Assembly: GCA_028386065.3 (NCBI GenBank)
Contig: JAKUCV010001738.1
Span: forward strand, 286,575-350,574
DNA length: 64,000 bases
Direction: 5' to 3'
DNA from: Turnera subulata
Lineage: Eukaryota > Streptophyta > Magnoliopsida > Malpighiales > Passifloraceae
Both the position numbers and the translations under genes were made by a program. The notes under the pieces are model-generated. The model searched no databases. It worked only from the letters and a program-made list of their open reading frames with translations, and was not told where the DNA came from. Shown here piece after piece: positions 34,482-45,967 of the stretch. The stretch's first letter is position 1, and each line of letters starts with the position of its first letter.

Positions 34482-36917
34482 TCAAAGCCTATGCAGTCCT
34501 TGAGACTTCATGTGTTTGACAAACACATCTCTAGGTACATGCTTGGTCAATGGATCTGCCAACATGTCTCCTGTAGACAAATACTTCACGTTCACCACCT
34601 TGCGCGCAACCATGTCTCTTACATAGTTATATTTGATATCTATGTGTTTGGTTTTGCAATGGAACTTAGGATCCTTGGTAGAAGCAATTGCAGCCTGACT
34701 ATCACAGTAGACTAATACTGGATCAGTGCTTTCTGCATTACCCACAAGGCACCCGAAGAACCTCCTCAACCAAACAGCCTCTTGTGCTGCTGAAGCGAGA
34801 GCCACATATTCGGCTTCCATCGTGGACAAGGATACACATGATTGTTTCTTACTGCTCCAGGATATGGCGCCACCACTCAGTAAGAAAACATGTCTAGACG
34901 TAGACTTTCTATCGTCTGGATCCCCTCCATGGTCAGCATCAGTGTATCCAATTGCAAATCCTGCCCGCCTTGATAGCAAAGCGAGTAATCAGCAGTCCCC
35001 TTTAGATATCTCATGATTCTCTTTACTGCCTTCCAATGTGCTAGGCCTAGGTCAGACTGATATCTGCTCACCAAGCCAACTGCTTGGTAGATATCCGACC
35101 TAGTGCATACCATAGTATACATCAGACTTCCGACTGCGCTCCGATACGAAACTCGGCTCATCTGTTCTCTCTCTTCAGGAGCTTTAGGACACATGTGATT
35201 TCCCAAGGTGTGGCCTTCGCTAATAGGAGTGTCGATAGGATTACTATTCTGCATATTGAATCGTTCAAGAACTTTTCTAATGTAGTTCTCTTGAGAGAGG
35301 TACAATAGCATCTTTGAACGATCTCTTGAAATCTTAACTCCAAGAATATATACAGCTTCACCCATATCCTTCATCTCAAATTGAGATGACAACCAAGTCT
35401 TAACCTCGTTGATAAACTCCATATCATTTCCAGCTATAAGCATGTCATCAACATATAATGTCAAAATCACAAATTTATTTCTAGATCTTTTGGTATATAC
35501 ACAATGGTCTTCTTCCATCATGATAAAACCATTAGATAAGACAACATTATGGAAACGTATATACCACTGCCTTGAAGATTGTTTAAGACCATAAATAGAC
35601 TTCAAAAGTCTACAAACCTTATGTTCGTGGCCATTTTCAATGAAACACTCAGGTTGTTCCATGTAAATCTCTTCACTCAATTCACCATTGAGAAAGGCAG
35701 TTTTTACATCCATTTGATGTAATTCTAGATCTAAGTTTGAAACCATAGCTAGAATCATGCGAATAGAGGTAAACCGTACAACAAGTGAGAAAGTCTCCTC
35801 ATAGTCTATCCCAACCTGTTGTGTATACCCTTTCGCCACCAGTCGAGCCTTAAATCGCTCAACTGTGCCATCAGCCTTGAGCTTGATTTTGAGAACCCAT
35901 TTGTTCCCAATGGCTTTGCATCCTTCAGGAAGATCAACTAGTTCCCAAACTTTGTTGACTCGCATAGACTCCATCTCATCTTCCATTGCTTTTGTCCATC
36001 TTTCCTTAGAAGGGCTTGACAGAGCCTCTTTTACATTTCTTGGCTCATGGTCATCATGCATGAGCATCATAAAGAGTTCTCCACCTTCGATGTCAAATGG
36101 TCGGCGAGGAGTCTTTACACGTGAACCACGTCTTAATTGTGATTCATCATTGTTCCCATTTGGAACAATGTGGCTCCCACTCGGATCAAGAATATCAATC
36201 TCACTCCCACTTGGAATAAGATGCATCTTGTTGCTCCCATTTGAAACAACAGGAGTACTTGCATTCGCATTTGGTGATGAGGGAGGTGGCTGATGTGAGA
36301 CAAACTCATCATCTGGTAAATTTCTCCCACTCGAATGAAGTGATCCTTGATCCTCGTTCTCAAACAAAGATAGGTCTTGTCTTATCTCACCCTTCTTAGG
36401 AAACTCATTCTCTAAGAATGTGACATCCCGTGACTCAAATTCAGTTACACTCTCACTGTCTTGCTGGCCCATAAACACATAACCCTTGGAGGTGTCTAAG
36501 TACTTAATAAAGATACTTTTCTTCCCTCTTGGGCCCAATTTGCCATGTTGATGGAAAGAATCATGTGTATAAGCAGCACAACCCCAAGGTCTCAAAACAC
36601 TCAGGTCGGGTTGTCTACCAGTCCACAACTCATATGGAGTGGTTGCAACTAATTTGGTAGGCACTCGGTTAAGTACATAGGCAGCTGTCAATACAGCATC
36701 ACCCCAAAAGGTAATGGGGTAATTGTGCTTGTGCCATCATTGACCTAACCATTTCAAGGAGCGTTCTATTTCGTCTCTCCGTAACACCATTTTGTTGCGG
36801 AGTGTAGGGAATGGTCAACTGATGAGCAATTCCCTTTTTATCACAAATGCCTATAAATTGGGCCGATAGATACTCACGACCACGATCCGTTCGAATGGCC
36901 ATAATCTTTCGATCCAA
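34482..36917 (-). pseudogene. Copia-2 integrase C-terminus, reverse transcriptase and RNase H
   Basis: The integrase end (36917-36699) carries GREYLSAQF and NGVTERRNRTLLEMVRSMM. It breaks by a one-base shift at about 36700, where FWGDAV should follow, and resumes as a 604-codon frame down to 34877. That frame includes the GKLGPRG-type region, the RT with YVDDMLIAGND, and the SRYQSD block. RNase H (34979-34482) is in another frame but complete, from GYTDADHGGDPDDRKSTS to ADPLTK. The RT core looks undamaged; the polyprotein is not continuous. Confidence 0.88.
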
Positions 36918-37532
36918 TTAATTTTCCACTAAGCTCATATAGCTTTGAAAGCATGTCATTGCCTCTGATTTGTGGGAAATCAAATAGACATAACCATACC
37001 GAGTATAGTCGTCTATGAATGTGATAAAATAGTGTGCTCCGTGCCTGGCCCTAACATTCATGGGCCCACAAATGTCCGAATGGACCAATTGCAAAGGAAA
37101 TTCGGCTCTAGTAGCTTTACCAAAAGGTTTTCGTGCTGATTTTCCAGCTAGACAACACTCACAAGTAGACAGTTCCACTTGTTCGATGCTAGAAAGCAAA
37201 CCTTATTTTGCTAACCTTTGCATCCTTCGTTGGCCAATATGACCAAGTCTAGCATGCCAAACGTTCACATCAACGTTATGATTACGCGTAGAAGCAATCA
37301 TGGAAAAACAAGCATTATGATTAAAGGAAATATCATCCAAATCCATAACATAAAAACCTCTAGTCAAATAACCAAAACCAAATAAACTTGAACCCAAAAT
37401 CAACTTAACAAAATTGTCATGAAATAACAAAGAAAAACCTAAACTAGATAAAGCCTTTACGGAGATAATGTTTCGACGAATCGAAGGAGCATAGAGGAAA
37501 TCATGTAGAAGAAGGTCTCGCCCTCCACGCAA
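36918..37532 (-). pseudogene. Copia-2 GAG-pre-integrase and integrase core
   Basis: The frame 37532-37203 carries the pre-integrase motif VWHARLGHIGQ, and 37199-36918 carries the integrase zinc-binding remainder and catalytic core start (HSDICGPM, FITFIDDYTRYGYVYLI). Stops at 37202 and 36917 separate the pieces. Confidence 0.85.
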
Positions 37533-37548
37533 GACTAACTTGCATGAT

Positions 37549-38619
37549 CTAATTCCTTAACTTGCATGATCCAATTCCTTCAACTGCAACCTTTGAATTG
37601 TTGCCTACATGTATCCATTTTGTTCCACGTGTAACTTGCCGAAAGTCAACAAAGGCATCACGTTCCCGCACTATGTGATCCGTGGCTCCTGAGTCTACAA
37701 TCCACAAAGGATTAGATTCAGTCAGAAAAACAGAACTAGAAACATAAAGTTCACTAGCACAGGTAAGTGGAAATACCTTTCGCTTAGGCTCAGTGCATTC
37801 ACGAGCATAGTGACCCTTTTGGTTACAGTTAAAACACTTCACATGTGCTTTATTGGTATTTCCACGACGTTTCTTAATGCCTTGTTGTCCCGTCTTGGGT
37901 TTCTTTTTGGGCTGAGCTAGCCCATTTTTCTTTCCCCAATTCTTCCTCTTCAAACCACCCTTGGCCTTGGAAGTTGCCATATGCAACTCAGCTTGTGGCT
38001 TTCCAGCCTCAAGCCTTTCCTCTTCCAGCTCAAGATGTTTCCGGACATCTTCCAGATTGGTGATTCGAACATTGTGGGTCAGATGCATCTTCATCTGTTC
38101 CCAATCATCGGGTAAAGAACGAATGGCTGCTTGGATTTGCTGCTCATCAGTCAGGACATGTCCAGAATTCCTCAATTCCCTGATCATATTGGCCATATGC
38201 CTCATATGTTGTTTCATGGTATGACCAGGGTTTTACTTGTAGGAATCAAACCTGATGGTCAAGGACCGCAGCTTTGTCGTGGACAAAGTACTATAGCTTG
38301 TCCTCAAAGCATTCCAAATGGCCATAGCCGTTGGATGGTCCTTGCAGTCCAAGAAAATATCCTCCTCCACTGCACTTAGCAACGTTTTGCAAGCAGTGGA
38401 GTCTTTAATCTTCCAAGCATCATAAGTCTCACGCTCACGCCTGTGCTGAGCAGTATTCCCAGCTTCAGGCTCATTCATGACATGGTTGATTGCCTCAAGA
38501 GCCTCTTGCTCTTCCAGCACATACTGGATTTTCGTACTCCAGACTTCGTAATTATCGCCATTCAGCTTCAACCCTTTGTTGAGCTTAGCGATAATTCCAT
38601 TGATACCAGCAGTAGTCAT
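37549..38619 (-). pseudogene. Copia-2 gag and protease
   Basis: Gag starts at ATG 38619 with the LNGDNYEVWSTKIQ motif. An in-frame TAA at about 38233 splits it after RFDSYK. It continues to a CCHC knuckle (CFNCNQKGHYAREC, about 37830) and the aspartic protease WIVDSGATDH (about 37690). Near 37542-37590 a ~24-base near-duplication of GCATGATCTAATTCCTT adds a stop soon after. Gag packages element RNA and the protease would cut the polyprotein. Confidence 0.87.
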
Positions 38620-39179
38620 TCTTTACACAAAAGAATATAGACAAAATGAGAATCATACCAAAAAAAAAATATGCAAGGATTTAATGTTCACATACATACA
38701 TGCCATCATGCAAAGCAATAATTAAGTAGGCTAATTAACATACATATAACCCGGAATCGAAAGTTCACTATGTTCCCAATCATCTTCCTAAAGTTTAATA
38801 CATATAGAAAATTAGCCTAATTAATTAATCAAGCTAAGCATGCTTGTTATGCTTCATACAACAAGATTGTTAAGCATAAGATTGTGTTAAACAAATTAAC
38901 AACAAAATATAAGCATATTAAACATATTTAATTTTTACTTATACACATAGCATGTTATAACCCGAAATTCAACATGCCAAAAAAAAAAATTACTGGAACT
39001 CGAGTAATCTTATATCACATTGAGCAAACACGCCAAAAAAAAAAAAAAAAACGTATGATTTCTCAAAAAAAATGGATCTGTGTTGATGGGTAAAAAAAAC
39101 GTGGGCCTGGTGCAAAAAAAAAAAAGAGCCCATCTGACTCCAGAGGCCCAAAACAATATAGTTTTTTTTTCTTTTTTTA

Positions 39180-39760
39180 AACACGTGGGAGGCGTGGGAT
39201 GAAACCATAGGGTTTCATCGCTTTCTCCTCCACAATAAACCAGCCGCCGCCGCCATAAAAGAAGCTCCCACCGGAGCAGTCCGTTGCTGGCAGTAGACAA
39301 GGCAATCGACGGATGCCACCGCAGCGGCGACGCATACCACCGCAGTGGCGACGCACACCACCGCAGCAGCAGCCACGGATGCCGCTGGACACGCGAACGG
39401 ATCGCGCTCCACAGCCGCGCCGCCTGCCTCAGCCGGTGACGATGACAGACGAAGGTGCAGCAACACAGAACGGCGCGACGACGACGAGCATCGCTTGTGC
39501 CTTTCCGGCCGCGCCCCTCAAAGCGCCTGTCAGCCGCCACCCAGAGGCCCCTGCGACGATCCACTGCCGCCGTTTCAGTCACAGGGATCTGCGCCGCCGC
39601 CATGCATCCACCGTCTGTGGTGCTGCGGCGCGAGTCCCTCCCTGCCTGGGTCGCCGCCGTGTGCAGCAGACCTGAGCCTTGCCGCTGTCTGCAGCAACCC
39701 GTACCCTATCCGCCGCCGTGTGCAGCGCGATGGGCATGGGTAATGGGCATCTCGGGGTTT
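39180..39760 (-). other. GC-rich leader island of copia-2
   Basis: This CpG-rich block includes a short minisatellite (ACCACCGCAGYGGCGACGCA units, about 39318-39375). It keeps frames open on both strands (minus 39603-39010; plus 39313-39675, 39345-39743 and 39455-39769). None resembles a known family. It lies between the primer site and gag, the same relative place as the island in copia-1. Confidence 0.6.
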
Positions 39761-40179
39761 TCCAAATAAACAGATTTGTTTCACAAAACAAAACATATTA
39801 CACCCAGAGATCGAGTTTTTTTTTTTTAAAACAAACAACCAGTAAAAAAGTAACAATCGATTTGTTTAAAAAAAAATGGCAGTTCTGGTTTTCAAACAAA
39901 TCAGTTGAGTACGGATTACAACCGATATCAAAACCCCCCAAAAAAACGATTAACATGGCATGCATCATCGATCCTCAATCAAACAAATTGTTTTGTTTTT
40001 GCAGCATGTGTGCGATGAACAATATGTGATCAGACAACCGATAAAACAATCATATAATAACCTTGATAGAGCAAATATACAAGTCGATCATCATTATTAC
40101 ACAATTACAGTTGCTAAAATTTTTACGCGGATCACATATCAAAAACAACCAGAAAACAAGCCTAGGGCTCCGCTACCAA

Positions 40180-40491
40180 TGAAGGATTATCTATATACAG
40201 ATATATAGACGTAGAAGACTTACTTGTAAGTCTAAAAGAACAAGCGGAAGCAGGATCTTGGAGCTCAGCTTGAATCACTGATCGGTGGAGGCCGTCACGG
40301 TGTAGTTGGATCGGTCTCCTAGTTCTCACAGTCTAAATCCCTATTCTCACTATTTTCTCTATATGGTGTGTGTCTGAAGACTTACTAATAATATCACATA
40401 ATGGTATTATTTATAGAGCTCAACTAGGGTTAAATTAGGGTTACGTGGTGAGCACCCCATATGGATGGACCCCACGCCCCTTTTTCCAACA
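40180..40491 (-). repeat. Copia-2 right (5') LTR
   Basis: The 312-bp partner of 33090-33399 ends CCAACA, followed at once by AAGTA (40492-40496). A one-base spacer separates its inner end from the primer site at 40166-40178. Confidence 0.93.
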
Positions 40492-41199
40492 AAGTAATAC
40501 CACAAAAAATAAAAATAATTCAATTTATTCAAGCTAGCAAGACCGGGGTTTAACATTTTTACTAATTAACAAAAAAAAAAAACCAATTCTACTTCTCAAG
40601 ATTGTTATTCCCACAATACTAACAAATTTGGAAAGAAAAAGAAAAGAAGGTAAAGGTGAACTAACGTGCTACTCTTTCCACTTAGATGGGATAAAGGATC
40701 TTCCCAGAAATTCAATTTTGCTGATTCATGATGCTCTGCAACACATAAACATATACACCAAGAAAACATAAAAAAACAGGAATAGCAAAAATCTTTCTCA
40801 TTCTCAACTAGCTCGTTTCTGTTTTCCATCTTCACTAATTGTTCAATATGTCCATTCTGGGATACATAAGAAGAAACTGGGCAATATAATAAAAGGGTAG
40901 TAGCGGAAGGAGAGAATGTGTATATATATATACCGCCACCGCTGGCCAGACCGCGGTGATGGATGAGGGAAGTGGCCGCTTGTGGAGATAGAGACAACCT
41001 GCATCTGGGAGAAGAGAGACGTGACAATTGGGCAGCTTGGTGAGCTGCAGCGGCCCATGCAGCCATGTTCGATGCAGACAGAGCTGTGTAGTATGTTCGA
41101 CCGAAACTACAAACATACAAAGAAACCCAAAGAAGAAGGGTGGCAGGCAGACCAAACTTAGTAAGGAACTTTTGGTAGTGTTTTCTAGTAGTAACCAGA

Positions 41200-41353
41200 A
41201 TGGCCCTTCCTTTTTACCAATGTGGGGTTGATACAAGTGGTAAGCGACCCGGGTCGAATCCGGATTAATCGGGGTAAAGTTTCGAATACGGATTAGTCGG
41301 GGTAGAGTTTCGAATACCGGATGGGAAACCAAAAAGGATGGCCCTTCCTTTTT
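41200..41353 (+). mobile_element. SINE-like insertion with 16-bp target duplication
   Basis: ATGGCCCTTCCTTTTT occurs at 41200-41215 and 41338-41353 and brackets a 122-bp insert (41216-41337). The insert has a tRNA-like pol III promoter: an A-box-like TTGATACAAGTGGTAAGCG (about 41228) and a B-box GGTCGAATCC (about 41253). A 28-bp imperfect tandem repeat (CGAATNCGGATTARTCGGGG) follows, then a short A-rich end (CCAAAAAGG). Size, boxes and target duplication fit a small plant SINE. It sits about 135 bp upstream of the ATG of the predicted mitochondrial gene, so in its promoter or 5' UTR. Confidence 0.75.
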
Positions 41354-41548
41354 GTTTCCTTTTCATTCATTCTACGTTTGTTGGACACATGCACCGCCAA
41401 AAATTGATTACAATCCCTGGATAAAAATGAAATTTAACTCGACAAGTACAACTTTGTTTTTCTAGAGGAAGAAGTTTTACCCTGCTAATTTGTCACAATG
41501 TTTGATGACTTTCATTGTCGCCAAATTATTTTACTGTACAACGAATTC

Positions 41549-41880
41549 TTTTTTTTTTTTTTGAAACAAACTGTCATTTTCATTTAACCATAAAGCCTGG
41601 CTTCCCATGTAAACAGCGATAAAACTCATCAGGCAAAACAAAGCCTGAAGCATGTAGCAAACTTTGCTAAAACATCTGCAGCTCTATCCCTATTCCTTCC
41701 TATGAACAAAACACAACCTAGCAAAATTGAACTCTTTAAGCGTAACCCTGATGCGCTTAACCACAGCTTCTATACACCAATCCATATCTCTATTTTGATG
41801 ATGTTGTGTTGAATTTAAATGTTGGTCTATTTTCGCCATATAAATCTTGGATTTCAGATTACTTTCGTGACAAAGTATCA
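41549..41880 (-). mobile_element. 3' fragment of another LINE (RNase H end)
   Basis: A poly(T) run (41549-41562) marks a minus-strand poly(A) tail. The minus-strand reading WCIEAVVKRIRVTLKEFNFARLC, then DRAADVLAKFA, matches the end of the plant LINE RNase H domain. The upstream boundary is not clear. Confidence 0.65.
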
Positions 41881-42329
41881 TCATTGGAAATTACAATTTT
41901 TGCACTTCTGTTTCATTTTTTCAGGATATGTAAATATCACGTGGCCAAAGCCAAAGGGGCTACACCCAAATGCATTTGCTCTTTTCTTTTCCTTTTTTTT
42001 TCTTTTTAATCTATATCTACACCAGAAGTACCAACTCATAAAAATAAGAAAATATACAGAAATACTCCCATTCAGCATGATTATCAAAACCAGACCGTGG
42101 ATCACGGTTCATTGGCTAGATCAGGTTCAAACCAGCATGGTTGTTAAAATCGGAGCGGCTCGCCAGTTGAACCTGGGTAACCGGCACCCGGAGGCCAGGC
42201 CGGTCCAGAAGTCCTTCCGGGTCTTGATGTCTAACGACCCAGCCGGTTCTTCGTGGGTTTTTCGGGTTTTCAAACCCGTGACTGGTTTTGTCGGGTTGAT
42301 CAGATCACTTTTCTTCTATGGTTTATTAA
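41881..42329. other. Spacer between LINE fragment and inverted-repeat element
   Basis: No gene is seen. The middle (about 42080-42290) is rich in GGTTCAA/AACCGG-like words often found in old DNA transposons and LTRs, but I could not define an element. Confidence 0.35.
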
Positions 42330-42906
42330 GGGATAAAAAAGTTTTTCTTGTCCTTTCACTTTGTCTATTTCGTATTTGTTGTCCCTCTTCGTTTAATTCC
42401 ACTCATGTTGTCCCTCAAGTCCCATTTCACCGGGACACATTATCCCTTTTACATTCAATAGCCGGTTGATTGCTATGGCGCCGACACGTGGATAGTGGGA
42501 CCTGCACGTAACCTATTTATTTAATATTTTTTCCTAATGCTATTTTTAGAAATATTTTTTTTAAAAAATTAAATCGTCTTTCTAAAAAACGTAGTCGATG
42601 ATGGTGTTTGACCTGCACACAAACATTAATTTCAGATTACCAACAAAAAAGAAACCAATTATTCCTGTTTTAAAAAGAAACCAATTAATCTGTAAAAAAG
42701 ATAAACCAATTAATAGATAAACAAGTTCGGATGACCATATCCCTACAACAAAAAAAATCGCAAAAAAAAAACCTTCTCCACCTAATTCCTCCAGCCTCGC
42801 CGCGAAAATATCACAACCATTCACATCTTGGAAGCAGCCAACGACCCTTTCCTCTATCCCTTTTAGAAAACTACGGAAGGATATCCTACCAGAAAAGCCA
42901 TCTATC
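42330..42906. mobile_element. Left half of a terminal-inverted-repeat element split by copia-3
   Basis: The first ~190 bases (from AAAGTTTTTCTTGTCC, through TTTGTTGTCCCTCTTCGTTT, to GCCGACACGTG) match the reverse complement of 51780-51968 at roughly 70%. The inner part has a minus-strand frame giving GFSGRISFRSFLKGIEERV, of unknown origin, perhaps a captured or LINE-derived fragment. Together with the right half the element was about 1.27 kb. The type (Mutator-like or other) is not settled. Confidence 0.55.
42902..42906. other. Copia-3 target-site duplication, left (CTATC)
   Basis: CTATC borders the left LTR of copia-3, and the same bases follow the right LTR at 51275-51279. Confidence 0.9.
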
Positions 42907-44472
42907 TGTAAGTAACCGGGTATGCAAATAAAGAAAAAATATGCGCAGCGAAAAAATCCGGAACTAATGGAGGATCCATGTGAAACGGGGTAAACCGAAT
43001 AACAAAAATTTCGTACCTGGTTTGGTTGAGATCTTTCACTCAACTGATGATACGAATCAGCAAGAACCGGACAGAAATCCGACTCCTCTACGGTATCCAC
43101 ACGAACCGTTGATGATTGCTAGCAACCGTCTCACGATCACTAACTCGAGCACTCTCGAACTGCAGTGCTAGCTCCAGAATTTCCGAGAGCAAGAGAGCCT
43201 AGGGTGTTTTTCTCACAACTCTTGTGAATGTGTTTGTGTGTTGAGCTCTCAAAGTCTGCTCATACTTCACACTCTTACATATATCACATATATGTTTACA
43301 TGTTAGTTAATATAGAAAATGGCCAACCAATCCTACGTACATCTTATCATGCATAATTGTGTTTTCCATTATCTATACTTTAGTCACAATCATCTACATG
43401 ATCATGTCTCCACTAACTCAATTATATATATCAACATATATATAAAATAACACATCCTTTCATGCCTTTGGGACAATAATTCAGGTTAAATAATTCCGGT
43501 AACTATTGAATCGAACCAACCCAAACGACCCGGTCCAACCATAGTCCAACCATGGTCTAACAACTAGCTCAAATACCTGGTCGAACCACGATCCAACCAT
43601 GGTTTAACCACTAGCTCGAATCAACAGTTCTAAGTGTGTGACCCTGTAGGCACTTGTAACATTTGGCAATAATTGTAAACTCATTTACAATTATAAACAA
43701 TGAGCGGCGTCTAGCAACACATCATTGCTACCCAAACGACAAGATCAGTACTGATTCATTATGCCTCGAAAACATGTCATTATCCTTTTGTCACATTATC
43801 AAGATTAAACACGAGACATGGAATAAGTCAATCTCATATATGTTTAATCTAAGTTTCTTGATCCCCGAGTTAACTGTGTAAAACGGATACTAATGATATC
43901 ACCATATCACATAATCCGAGCATGGCCATGCATTTACAGTTCAACTCTATCAAGAGGCCCATATGATAATATACCCGTTATAAGGGTTGGACGAATCCCA
44001 TCTTGATCATACAAAACCCACTACACATTATATCATATACCCAATGATTATACTAAGGTCTACTCAGTTACGAATAGCCAAGAGTAATATCAAAGTATAT
44101 GACTCACATGTTGGGAACCTTGATGATCTCAGGTCTAAGGACAACACATATAAGAACCACTAATGACAATTATATAACATTCCATGTAGTGTTCTTATGT
44201 CGGGTCAGTCCAGACCGCAAGTTCTCTAACTTGTACCCGTATGTAGAATTCATATCTCATATAATTCTCAACATACGCTAGTCTTAATTTATTATTACAA
44301 CCCATCCATAATAATAATCAACTAGGGATATTTTAAGAATATAAAATATTCTAGGGTTATAAATATGTGCAAGCGTTTATCACATAAACATATTTATTGG
44401 AATAACCTTAATGTATATACATGCCTATATACAATCATCCAATGATTGGCTTTTGAGCATATTACACTAACA
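42907..44472 (-). repeat. Copia-3 left (3') LTR
   Basis: The plus strand starts TGTAAGTAACCGGG and ends TTACACTAACA. It includes a stretch of CCAACCATGG-like words (about 43530-43620). Confidence 0.93.
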
Positions 44473-44486
44473 ATTTCCCACTTGCA

Positions 44487-45877
44487 CTAAAGCCAATCAT
44501 CCATGTATCTAATACCAATGGATGTAGCATGACCATCATGCTTCTGCTGTGTGAGAGGCTTAGTTAATGGATCTGCTACATAGTTCTCAGAAGGAACTTT
44601 GCACAGCCTCAGTTGTAGAGTCGGCAACTGTTTCTTGCTTGGAACTCTTCCAGCAAACAGCACCACCTCCAAGACAAAACACATAACCTGACTGCGATCT
44701 AAAGTCATCCCTGTCAGTTTGGAAGCTAGCATCTGTGTAACCCTTTACAACAAGCTCATCAACGCTTCCGTATACAAGGAATGCATCCTTAGTTCAAGTA
44801 CTTAAGGATGTTCTTAACTGCTGTCCAGTGACTTTCACCGGGGTCAGATTGATATCTGCTTGTGATACTTAATGCATATGCGACATCTGGTCGAGTACAT
44901 AGCGTGGCATACATGATAGATCCTATTGCTGACGCATAAGGAATCTTACTCATTTGCTCTCTCTCCTTAGATGTACTAGGACATTGATTCTTTGAGAGAG
45001 ATATGCCATGTGACATGGGCAAGAAACCTTTCTTGGAATCTTGCATGCTAAATCTCTTTAAGACTTTATCAATATATGTACTTTGACTTAGTCCAAGAAG
45101 TCTTTTGGATCTATCTCTATAGATCTTTATGCCTAACACATAGGCAGCTTCTCCTAAGTCCTTCATTCAGAAATTCTTTCCTAACCAAGTCTTTACAGAC
45201 TGTAGTGTTGGAATATCATTCCCAATGAGTAGAATGTCGTCAACATACAACAGTAAGAAAACGATAGTGCTCCCACTAACCTTCTTGTAAACACATGGCT
45301 CATCTTCATTTTTAATGAAACCAAACTCTTTGATCACTTCATTAAAACGAAGATTCCAACTCCTAGAAGCTTTCTTCAATCTATAAATGGATCTCTGCAA
45401 TTTGCATACCTTATTAGCATTTTTTGGAGTGACAAAACCTTGAGGTTGTGTCATGTACACATCCTCTAAAAGATTTCCATTAAGGAAAGCGATTTTGACA
45501 TCCATTTGCCATATCTCATAATCATGGTATGCTGCTATAGCCAATAGAATCTGGACGGATTTAACCATGGCAACTGGTGAGAAAGTTTCATCATAGTCAA
45601 TACCATAAACTTGCTTGAAACCTTTCGCAACCAATCGCCCTTTAAAGGTAATCACATTACCATCCATGTCAGTCTTTTTCTTAAAGACCCATTTGCACCC
45701 TATGGGTTTTACCCCTTCAAGTGGATCAACCAAGGTCCATACCTTGTTTTCATACATGGATTCTATTTCCGAATTCATGGCTTCTAGCCACTTCTTAGAG
45801 TGTGGACCCGTAATAGCTTGCTGATAGGAAGTGGGCTCATCCTCATCTATGAGCATCACGTCTCCAATATGAGTCAT
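44487..45877 (-). pseudogene. Copia-3 reverse transcriptase and truncated RNase H
   Basis: Frame 45877-45167 holds the RT up to YVDDILLIGND. After a break at 45167, 45166-44789 resumes with the MKDLGEAAYVLGIKI block and SRYQSDPG. RNase H (44732-44487) runs from an ASKLTGMTLDRSQ-like start almost directly to KVPSENYVADPLTKPL. The middle, which holds most catalytic acids and normally spans about 60 residues, is missing, so RNase H is dead by internal deletion. Confidence 0.85.
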
Positions 45878-45967
45878 AAGAAATCCATATCTCTCAGGCT
45901 CATACCGAGTTCTATCAGACCTACGCGGTCCATGTGTTACAGGTACAGGATTCTCACCTACAACAAC

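Larger units (their letters stand above)
33090..40491 (-). mobile_element. Ty1-copia retrotransposon copia-2 (7.4 kb)
   Basis: LTRs of 310 bp (33090-33399) and 312 bp (40180-40491) with TG...CA ends are flanked by the 5-bp duplication AAGTA. On the minus strand the order is LTR, primer site TGGTAGCGGAGCC (40166-40178), a 1.5-kb leader, gag, protease, integrase, RT, RNase H, a 1.1-kb non-coding 3' region, purine tract TGAGTGGGAGA (33400-33410), LTR. The LTRs differ by about ten substitutions and one 2-base indel, roughly 97% identical, so the insertion is fairly recent. Several stops and frameshifts mean it cannot make its own proteins now. Confidence 0.95.
32780..41066 (-). pseudogene. Small predicted mitochondrial membrane protein gene, split by copia-2 and probably damaged
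   Basis: Exon 1 (40934-41066) starts at ATG 41066. It gives a typical mitochondrial targeting sequence, Ala/Arg/Ser-rich, ending HHRGLASGG. Exon 2 (about 40673-40735) continues in phase as EHHESAKLNFWEDPL. Exon 3 lies about 7.6 kb away, ending in a GT at about 32881 (minus). It starts after TTACAG near 32974 and encodes FVIVSLAGWGLLFYGGYKLF, one membrane span, then an acidic-basic tail. I recall plant proteins of about 80-100 residues with this RGLASGG, FWEDP, SKWKEE, FVIVSLAGWG layout, located in mitochondria and of unknown function. Copia-2 lies in the intron between exons 2 and 3, on the same strand. Exon 2 seems to lack one base: SKWKE is readable only in the next frame, and I find no phase-compatible donor. 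Either the splice model is incomplete or the copy is broken. Confidence 0.6.

Noticed and set aside
34500..36300. Plus-strand frames inside copia-2
   Set aside because: They are antisense shadows of the RT and RNase H frames.
39010..39769. Several overlapping long frames on both strands as genes
   Set aside because: They have the same cause: a CpG-rich leader island of copia-2. The translations are low-complexity and mutually overlapping.
42582..43100. 172-codon minus-strand frame as a host gene
   Set aside because: It crosses the copia-3 LTR border and its target duplication at 42902-42906, so it is a chance fusion of element and flank.
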